15,265 bases of DNA from Rhodospirillum sp. UBA1311 (GTDB lineage: Bacteria > Pseudomonadota > Alphaproteobacteria > Rhodospirillales > Rhodospirillaceae): the NCBI GenBank assembly GCA_002307145.1, contig DBTR01000061.1, positions 1,904 to 17,168 of the forward strand, in the 5' to 3' direction. The position numbers were made by a program, and so were the translations under genes. Shown here in pieces: positions 1-5,062 of this stretch (position 1 is its first letter; each line of letters opens with the position of its first letter). The notes beneath the pieces were generated by a model, which saw only the letters and a list, made by a program, of their open reading frames with translations, was not told the DNA's origin and ran no database searches.

Positions 1-51
1 ACCTGATTTGTAATCAGGGGGTCACGGGTTCAAATCCTGTAACCGGCACCA
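1..51 (+). tRNA. tRNA-Thr (anticodon UGU), 5' end cut by window edge
   Basis: The 3' two thirds of a tRNA are visible. The anticodon stem CCTGA/TCAGG (2-18) encloses the seven-base loop TTTGTAA, which puts TGT at the anticodon positions, so it reads ACA threonine codons. The T-arm ACGGG-TTCAAAT-CCTGT (24-40) follows, then the 3' acceptor strand AACCGGC, discriminator A and an encoded CCA ending at 51. The D-arm and 5' acceptor strand lie outside the window. There is no recognisable terminator within the next 50 bases. Confidence 0.96.
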
Positions 52-449
52 TCCCCCTTTTGCGCTGCAAACGTGGTCAGGTGAGTGTCGTGCATCGGTC
101 AACCGTCGATGTAGTACATCTTCTTGCGCCGAGCGTTGGGGACGGCGCGTGCTTCGCTGTAGCGATCGGCGCTGCGTCGCCAGACCCGCTCCAGGCATGG
201 CGCAGCTCCCCGGCGTCGATGCCGTTCCGCTGCAGTTGCCGCAAAACGGCTTAGTCCCGAGATGACGGTCGCCGTTCCGCATATGATCGGGCCCGACGTT
301 GCGCATAAGAATTTTTCCAAAATAACCGGCGGTGGACGCTAGGAACCATGCGGGAGTACCCCCATCTAGATCCCGGGAGCAGATGTTCGATCGCTCTGTA
401 TCGCCCGAGGGAGCGCTCCCACCCCTCCGCGAATGAGAAGGAGATGAAC
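52..449. other. Region without a convincing gene (about 400 bp)
   Basis: Between the tRNA and the small gene at 450 I find no reading frame with a good ribosome-binding site, family motif or convincing codon pattern; the short frames here look like chance openings in GC-rich DNA. It holds two perfect palindromes: GATGTA-G-TACATC at 108-120 and GGGAGCGCTCCC at 409-420. An A/T-rich patch (309-325) is the most promoter-like spot, but no well-spaced -35/-10 pair stands out. The promoter of the downstream small gene is presumably in 300-430. Confidence 0.5.
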
Positions 450-644
450 ATGGTCGACGATCGCCGCAGGGATGAACACGGTTCCAAGCACCAGCGCCGG
501 GAAGCCTCGGCCCCCAAGCAGGAAACCAGTTCCCACGGCACCGATGCCTTTCCGTTACGTTTCGGGGCCTATAGCTCCGGCGCGTCCGGCGGACTCGCGA
601 TGAGCGTGATCTGGGCCGATCCCGAGTCCGACAAGAAGTCCTGA
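450..644 (+). CDS. Small hypothetical protein, 64 aa
   Basis: I do not recognise this protein. ATG at 450 is chosen because AAGGAG (438-443) lies six bases upstream; an in-frame ATG at 444 is too close to that ribosome-binding site. The N-terminal half (residues 1-30) is highly charged and polar, rich in Arg, Asp, Glu, His, Lys and Ser, and probably disordered. The second half is Gly/Ser/Ala-rich (FGAYSSGASGG around 38-48) with a short hydrophobic stretch LAMSVIWA and a charged tail. There is no signal peptide, full membrane helix or Cys/His metal motif. A strong intrinsic terminator starts 21 bases after the stop, and a perfect palindrome sits about 30 bases before the start, so this looks like a self-contained, possibly regulated one-gene unit. 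It is probably real because of the SD and terminator, but the function is unknown. Confidence 0.6.
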   Translation: MVDDRRRDEHGSKHQRREASAPKQETSSHGTDAFPLRFGAYSSGASGGLAMSVIWADPESDKKS

Positions 645-664
645 CCCCCAGATTGCCCCAACCC

Positions 665-695
665 AAGCGCCCCCATCGTGGGGCGCTTTCTTTAT
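665..695 (+). terminator. Rho-independent terminator after the small gene
   Basis: A nine-base-pair GC-rich stem, AAGCGCCCC (665-673) with GGGGCGCTT (680-688), closes a six-base loop and runs into a T-rich tract (TTTCTTT, 687-693). It is oriented to end transcription of the 64-aa gene. Read on the minus strand the hairpin has no U-tract, so it is a poor terminator for the convergent DUF1810 gene. Confidence 0.88.
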
Positions 696-735
696 GGGCA
701 TGGAGCGGCGAAGCCTTGGCGTTGTCCGTCCAGCC

Positions 736-1191
736 TCACCGCGCGTGCGCCTGGGGCCTCAGGAGTTGCAGCGACTGACGGTCCGGATCGCCGCCGAAAA
801 ATCCGTCGAGCGCCTGCTGGAACAGCGCGATGTCGGCCGCGTCGGTGGCGGCGGCGCGGAACAGGGTCATCGAAGAGTGGAATTTCATGTCGTCCGGGGT
901 GCCGAGAATCTCGCGGGCCGAGCGCCCGGCGTGGCCGAGCATCAGCCGCGTGACCTCGCGCAGGCGCGGCCCGAGCACCGGATCGGCGAGATAATCCCTC
1001 GCTCCCGCAAGGTCGGGGATTGCATACCGCCGCGCCATGTCGCTGAAGCCGAGCCCCGCCAACTGGGGAAACACGAACCACATCCAGTGGCTCTGCTTCC
1101 GCCCGGCGCGCAGTTCCGCGACGACCGCCGGAAACACCGGGTCTTGCGCCATCACGAACCGAACCAGCCCGTCACCCGCGTGTCCCCGCAT
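736..1191 (-). CDS. DUF1810 family protein, 151 aa
   Basis: This matches the DUF1810 family of small, soluble, uncharacterised bacterial proteins (some annotated calpastatin-like). The hallmark segments are present in order: RFVMAQDPVF (11-20), the strongly conserved RKQSHWMWFVFPQLAGLG (31-48), RYAI (55-58), YLADPVLGPRLRE (67-79) and DDMKFHSSMTLF (100-111). It covers the full usual family length. The ATG at 1191 is chosen because the family domain begins within about ten residues of it; AAGGGAG lies about ten bases upstream. The frame extends further upstream but without family similarity. It is divergent from the aldo/keto reductase at 1271, and the two share a short intergenic region. The biochemical role is unknown. 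Confidence 0.9.
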   Translation of the reverse strand: MRGHAGDGLVRFVMAQDPVFPAVVAELRAGRKQSHWMWFVFPQLAGLGFSDMARRYAIPDLAGARDYLADPVLGPRLREVTRLMLGHAGRSAREILGTPDDMKFHSSMTLFRAAATDAADIALFQQALDGFFGGDPDRQSLQLLRPQAHAR

Positions 1192-1206
1192 CTCTCGCAA
1201 GCTCCC

Positions 1207-1244
1207 TTGGATTGCCGCTTCGTTCCTATATAGGGTTCTGACAA
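1207..1244. promoter_or_regulatory. Possible divergent promoter with palindromic CCTATATAGG
   Basis: The 79-bp gap between the divergent DUF1810 and aldo/keto reductase genes contains CCTATATAGG (1225-1234), a perfect ten-base palindrome and the most A/T-rich spot here. For the plus strand, TTGGAT (1207-1212) and TATAGG (1229-1234) are 16 bases apart. For the minus strand the same core could act as a -10 with a weaker TTTCGC (1250-1255) at 17 bases. It could serve both genes or be a regulator site. This rests on motif resemblance only. Confidence 0.35.
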
Positions 1245-1270
1245 CGAACGCGAAACTGTGGGAGAGTCCC

Positions 1271-2113
1271 GTGGAAACCGGAAATGTGCGCTTCCCCAAC
1301 GGCAAGGTGGTTCCACCGATCGGCCAGGGCTCCTGGCATCTTGGCCAGGGACGCCGCCCCGCCGACGTCGAGGCGGCGGCGATGCGCACCGGCATCGACC
1401 TCGGCCTCACCCTGATCGACACCGCCGAGATGTACGGCGAGGGCCGCTCGGAACGCCACGTCGGCCACGCCATCGCCGGTCGGCGGGAAGAGGTTTTCCT
1501 GGTTTCGAAGGTGCTGCCGTCGAACGCGACGCGGCACGGCATCCCCAAGGCCTGCGACGCCAGCCTCACCCGGCTCGGCGTCGACCGGCTCGACCTCTAT
1601 CTCCTCCACTGGCCGGACGGCCGCACCGATCTCGCCGAAGTCGTCGACGCCTTCGAGGCGCTGCGCGGTGCGGGCAAAATCCGCGCCTGGGGGGTCTCCA
1701 ACTTCGACGTCGACGACATGGAGGCGCTGTTCGCACTTCCGGATGGGCGGAACTGCGCCACCAACCAGGTCCTCTACAATCTCGGCAGCCGGGGGATCGA
1801 GTTCGCCCTGCTGCCGTGGTGCGCCGCGCGGGGCGTGCCGGTAATGGCCTATACCCCCCTCGGCGGCAGCCGCCTGCTCCGGGACGCCACCCTCGCCCGG
1901 ATCGCGGCGCAGCATGGTTGCCCCGTCTCGGCGGTGGCGCTCGCCTGGGCGGCACGAAGCGGCGGGGTGATCGCGATTCCCGAGGCGGGCAACCCCGCCC
2001 ACGTCGCCGAGAACGCCCGGGCGCTCACCCTCGAACTCACCGCCGACGACCTGCTTTCGATCGACGCCGCCTTCCCGCCGCCGCACCGCAAGGCGCCGCT
2101 CGACATCATCTAA
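1271..2113 (+). CDS. Aldo/keto reductase, 280 aa
   Basis: An NADPH-dependent aldo/keto reductase that would reduce aldehydes or ketones in the cytoplasm. The (beta/alpha)8 family landmarks are clear: GQGSWHLG near 18-25, the catalytic tetrad Asp50 and Tyr55 (LIDTAEMYGEG), Lys80 (VSKVLP) and His113 (LLHWPDG), then GVSNFD (141-146), NQVLYN (165-170) and AYTPLGG (193-199). The family is usually 270-330 residues, so it is complete. The start is GTG 1271, with GGGAG at 1260-1264; the frame upstream of it is not reductase-like. It resembles the DkgA/YeaE-like group, but the physiological substrate cannot be read from sequence. Its TAA overlaps the TAG of the convergent hydroxyacid dehydrogenase, with no terminator between them. 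Confidence 0.93.
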   Translation: METGNVRFPNGKVVPPIGQGSWHLGQGRRPADVEAAAMRTGIDLGLTLIDTAEMYGEGRSERHVGHAIAGRREEVFLVSKVLPSNATRHGIPKACDASLTRLGVDRLDLYLLHWPDGRTDLAEVVDAFEALRGAGKIRAWGVSNFDVDDMEALFALPDGRNCATNQVLYNLGSRGIEFALLPWCAARGVPVMAYTPLGGSRLLRDATLARIAAQHGCPVSAVALAWAARSGGVIAIPEAGNPAHVAENARALTLELTADDLLSIDAAFPPPHRKAPLDII

Positions 2114-3066
2114 ACGACGACGTTGCGCGGCTCCCCCCGGCAGAAGCCCTCGATGTTGGCGATCAACTGGTCGGCGAGGCCCTGAATCGCCTCGGCGCTC
2201 GCCCAGGCAACGTGCGGGGTGAGGATCACGTTGGGCCGCGCAGCGATCCTGCGCAGCGGATGATCGGGGCCCGGCGGTTCCTTGGTCAGCACGTCGAACC
2301 CCGCGCCGGAAACCTGCCCGGCGTCGAGGGCGGCCACCAGCGCCGCTTCGTCCACCAGCCCGCCGCGCCCGGTGTTGATCAGCAGCGGCCGCTTCCGCAT
2401 CAGGCCGAACTCCCGCGCGCCGATGAGGTTGCGGGTCTGGTCGTTGAGAGGGCAATGAAGCGTGATCACATCGGCGGTGCCGATCACCGTGTCGAACGGC
2501 GCATAGCCGGGCCGGGCTACGGCCTCGCCCTTGCGCGCGGCGAACACCGGGCGCATGCCGAAGCCCCGCGCGATCTCCGCCACCGCCTGCCCCAGCACCC
2601 CGCCGCCGACGATGCCGAGAGTCGATCCGGCGAGATCGGAAATCGGGAAGTCGAAATAGCAGAACTGCGCCGCCGCCTCCCATCGCCCGTCCAGAACCGA
2701 CTGGCGATAGGCGACGAGGCTGCGCCGAAGCGCGAGGATCAGGGCGAACGTATGCTCCGGCACGGTGTGCCGGGCGTAGTCGCGGATGTTCGAGACCGTC
2801 ACTCCGGCGGCCTTGCAGGCGGCGAGGTCGACGACGTCGGTGCCGGTGGCGGCCACCGCCACCAGCTTCAGCCTCGGCGCGGCTTTGAGCGCCTCGGCGG
2901 TGATCCGCACCTTGTTGGTGATCACCACGTCGGCATCGGATATCCGCGCCGCAACCGCATCGGGCGCGGTGCGGGCATGGCAGGTGAGCCGGTGCGGCAG
3001 AACCGGCGCGCGCAGCCGGGTTTCGGGCGGCAGGGTGTCGCGGTCGAGAAAAACGATCGAGATCAT
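2110..3066 (-). CDS. D-2-hydroxyacid dehydrogenase (glycerate dehydrogenase/hydroxypyruvate reductase-like), 318 aa
   Basis: A cytosolic NAD(P)-dependent dehydrogenase of the D-isomer 2-hydroxyacid family. The nucleotide-binding Rossmann motif GIVGGGVLG is at 151-159 (GxGxxG at 154-159). The three catalytic residues are Arg234 (NTGRGGLVDE), Glu263 (LTKEPP) and His285 (LTPHVAWAS); the substrate-loop glycine region ATGTDVVD is at 73-80. Length and layout fit hydroxypyruvate/glyoxylate reductases such as HprA, which interconvert hydroxypyruvate and D-glycerate in C1/serine or photorespiratory-type metabolism, but related 2-oxoacid substrates cannot be excluded. ATG 3066 is supported by AAGGAG six bases upstream. 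It lies 45 bp downstream of the pyruvyl transferase gene and may share its transcript. Confidence 0.92.
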   Translation of the reverse strand: MISIVFLDRDTLPPETRLRAPVLPHRLTCHARTAPDAVAARISDADVVITNKVRITAEALKAAPRLKLVAVAATGTDVVDLAACKAAGVTVSNIRDYARHTVPEHTFALILALRRSLVAYRQSVLDGRWEAAAQFCYFDFPISDLAGSTLGIVGGGVLGQAVAEIARGFGMRPVFAARKGEAVARPGYAPFDTVIGTADVITLHCPLNDQTRNLIGAREFGLMRKRPLLINTGRGGLVDEAALVAALDAGQVSGAGFDVLTKEPPGPDHPLRRIAARPNVILTPHVAWASAEAIQGLADQLIANIEGFCRGEPRNVVV

Positions 3067-3111
3067 GCTGGGCTCCTTGGCGATCCCCGAGCCTAGCATA
3101 TTCGCCGCCGC

Positions 3112-3918
3112 TTAGAACCGCTCCGCCAGGGCGCGCTTCAACTCGGCGCAAACCGCCGCACAGTTGGCCTGGTAGGTGAACGAACGACTGAAGACCTCCG
3201 CCGTCAGGGTGTCGGCGGACAGCGGTAACGCTCGGATATCGTCGCGACCGATGCCGCTCGCGTAATCGCGGAATTTGAAATTGCCGCCGTTGATCCGGCC
3301 GTTCAGCACGATCCGGCCGTTGGGAATGCCGAGCGCGTCCGCGACGATCAGACCATGCAGGCTCGACGAGACGATCGCCTCGCACGCGCCGATCCGACGC
3401 GCCACTTCGAGCGGCGGCAGGCCGACGTCGATGAATACCGCATCGGGGTTGCGCGCGAGGAACTTGGCGACGAATGGATGGTCCTTGTCCGACTCGTGCG
3501 GAACGATGCCGATGCGATGGCGCTTGGGCTGGGGCCTGACCATCTCGCCAACCAGGAGCGCCGGATCGCCGAGGGGAATATCGTCGGCAAGGCCGAAGGC
3601 GGCCTTGGTCAACTGGCCCCGGACAGCGAGAAAATCGAGGTGGTCGGCAGACAGGACCCGGTCCGGCGCACACGCGAGACCGGTTCCCCAGACGCAGGTG
3701 CGCGGCGCGGCGATGCGGCGCACGCGGTGGCGCAGCACATCCTTTTTCCGCACGAATTTGTCGAGGATCGAGCCGACGCTGGTCAACTCACAACGAAGCC
3801 GGGAAGTCCGCCGGCACGGCCTGCCGGTGACATATTCCACCACGGTGGCAGCGAGTTCGTCGCCGAAGTTGGTGTGATCGCACGCGACTCTGTAGAAGAA
3901 CAACTTGATCGGCTTCAC
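3112..3918 (-). CDS. Polysaccharide pyruvyl transferase family protein, 268 aa
   Basis: This belongs to the polysaccharide pyruvyl transferase family (ExoV/CsaB/GumL-like), which adds pyruvate ketals from phosphoenolpyruvate to sugars of exopolysaccharide, capsule or cell-wall polymers. Family landmarks occur in order: NFGDEL (17-22), VGS (48-50), WGTG (77-80), VRG (99-101), GDPALL (117-122) and SSSLHGLIVADALGIPN (184-200), which contains the conserved Ser and His. The start is a GTG at 3918 with only weak SD, but MKPIKLFFYR fits the family N-terminus and no better start exists. A promoter-like pair lies just upstream. It is oddly placed: no glycosyltransferase, Wzx/Wzy or export gene is in the window, so its acceptor sugar is unknown and it may work with a distant locus. 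Confidence 0.87.
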   Translation of the reverse strand: MKPIKLFFYRVACDHTNFGDELAATVVEYVTGRPCRRTSRLRCELTSVGSILDKFVRKKDVLRHRVRRIAAPRTCVWGTGLACAPDRVLSADHLDFLAVRGQLTKAAFGLADDIPLGDPALLVGEMVRPQPKRHRIGIVPHESDKDHPFVAKFLARNPDAVFIDVGLPPLEVARRIGACEAIVSSSLHGLIVADALGIPNGRIVLNGRINGGNFKFRDYASGIGRDDIRALPLSADTLTAEVFSRSFTYQANCAAVCAELKRALAERF

Positions 3919-3950
3919 GATTCAGGCTTCGAACGGTTCAATTCGGCGGC

Positions 3951-3979
3951 ATCCTAATTCCGCCTTATTTACGTCACAA
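3951..3979 (-). promoter_or_regulatory. Candidate sigma-70 promoter for the pyruvyl transferase gene
   Basis: Read on the minus strand, TTGTGA (3979-3974) and TAGGAT (3956-3951) are separated by exactly 17 bases, each matching four of six consensus positions. The spacer and upstream DNA are markedly A/T-rich against a GC-rich background. Transcription would begin near 3944, about 26 bases before the GTG start of the pyruvyl transferase gene. No terminator for the upstream topoisomerase gene is visible. Confidence 0.5.
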
Positions 3980-4009
3980 ATGCTTTTGATCACACCTCAT
4001 GAAAACAAT

Positions 4010-5062
4010 TCAATCGTCCGCCGCGAGGCGCGCCGCGACGATGCGGCGGAGGGCGTTTTCGGCCCGGGTGCGGTGCGGACTGGCGCGGGAGGAGGCCATC
4101 GCCTCGCCGAGTTCGCCGCTCGCGAAGGCGTCGAGGATGCAGGCCTGAACGTAGCTTTTGCGCACCACCGCCGGAGTATTGCCGAGCTTTTCCGCCACTG
4201 CCTTGATCGCGCCGTTGATCTGGCGGCGGCGCGGGGGCTCGGTTTTCGCAGGGGCGAGAGGCGCGAGGATATCGGTCGCGATCACGTTCGCGCCGAGCAT
4301 GCGGAAGTCCTTGGCCGAGAGGCCGATGCCGGAGATCTCGCGCAGGTAGGCGTTGACCTCGGCGGCGGAGATCGGCCGGGGCTTGCCGTTCGGGGCCAGG
4401 TATTGCAGCAGGCGGCGGCCCTTGAGCGCGGCGATGCGGCGGAGCGCGGTGGCGAGGGCGCGATTGCGGAGTTCGCCGCTCAGCGACTTACCCCCCTTGC
4501 CGAGGAAGCACAGCGCCACCCGCTCCCGCCCGATCCTCGCATCCGCCTTCAGCAGCGTCGCAGTGCCCCGCCCGCCGGATTTCCGTGCGTAGCAGTCGTT
4601 GCCGACGCGGATGTGGCTTTCGTCCATCATCGCCACCGCGCAGGCGAGCGCCTTCTCGCGGCACAGGGTGCGGCGAGCGATGTCGCGGGAGACGACGTCG
4701 CGCACCTTCGGCAAGGCTTCGAGGACGCGGCGCAGGCGTTCGGTCTTGTGACCCTCGCGCACCGAGGTCCAGTCGGGGTGGTAGCGGTACTGCAGACGCC
4801 CCGCCTCGTCTCTCCCCACTGCCTGGATATGGCCGCGCGGGTCGGCGGCGATCCGGACGTCCTCGTAGGCGGGCGGGATCGCCAGCGACCGGATGCGCGC
4901 CAGAGCCGTTTCATCGGAAACCCGGCGGCCGCGCCGGTCGCGATAGAAAAACCCCTTGCCGGCGCGGCAACGGCGAATCGGCAGGCGGTCGGGCGAGACG
5001 ATCCGGAGGCGCGCCGCCTTCGCCGCAAGCCGCGCGGCCTCGGCATCCGGGATCGGCCTCAC
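4010..5062 (-). CDS. DNA topoisomerase IB, 350 aa
   Basis: A bacterial (poxvirus-like) type IB topoisomerase, which relaxes supercoils through a transient 3'-phosphotyrosine nick without ATP. The catalytic set is complete, and its spacing equals my recollection of Deinococcus TopIB (R137/K174/R239/N280/Y289): Arg152 (HIRVGND), Lys189 (FLGKGGK), Arg254 (KDFRML), Asn295 (LGNTP) and the nucleophile Tyr304 (RKSYVQ). The N-terminal DNA-binding part carries IPPAYEDVRI (62-71) and the GRDEAGR, YRYHPDW and REGHKTERL motifs (83-110). ML after KDFR, where TW is usual, is a small deviation. The start is GTG 5062, whose GTGA overlaps the stop of the PLD/VTT gene, so translation is probably coupled. The C-terminal tail is Arg/Ala-rich. 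These enzymes are typically non-essential accessory topoisomerases. Confidence 0.95.
   Translation of the reverse strand: MRPIPDAEAARLAAKAARLRIVSPDRLPIRRCRAGKGFFYRDRRGRRVSDETALARIRSLAIPPAYEDVRIAADPRGHIQAVGRDEAGRLQYRYHPDWTSVREGHKTERLRRVLEALPKVRDVVSRDIARRTLCREKALACAVAMMDESHIRVGNDCYARKSGGRGTATLLKADARIGRERVALCFLGKGGKSLSGELRNRALATALRRIAALKGRRLLQYLAPNGKPRPISAAEVNAYLREISGIGLSAKDFRMLGANVIATDILAPLAPAKTEPPRRRQINGAIKAVAEKLGNTPAVVRKSYVQACILDAFASGELGEAMASSRASPHRTRAENALRRIVAARLAADD

Noticed and set aside
99..320. 73-codon minus-strand frame in the gene-poor region
   Set aside because: Its start falls in A/T-rich DNA without an SD, and the protein has no recognisable motif; too weak to call as a gene or pseudogene.
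355..364. CCCCATCTA resembling a heat-shock sigma-32 -10 element ahead of the small gene
   Set aside because: No CTTGAA-like -35 box is found at the required distance upstream.
1..449. tRNA-Thr as the attachment site of an integrated element
   Set aside because: There is no integrase, no repeat of the tRNA 3' end elsewhere in the window, and the neighbouring genes are ordinary chromosomal ones.
22..666. 214-codon minus-strand frame across the tRNA-to-terminator region
   Set aside because: It overlaps the tRNA and the small gene, has no SD or motif, and its composition is typical of a random GC-rich frame.
1226..3673. 815-codon open frame on the minus strand spanning the aldo/keto reductase and dehydrogenase region
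   Set aside because: The product is Arg/Pro/Gly-rich with no family motifs, and it runs antisense or out of frame to well-supported genes; it is a shadow of GC-rich codon bias.
3974..3996. TGTGA repeats upstream of the pyruvyl transferase, considered as a CRP/FNR site
   Set aside because: The two TGTGA elements are direct rather than inverted, so they do not form the dimeric consensus.
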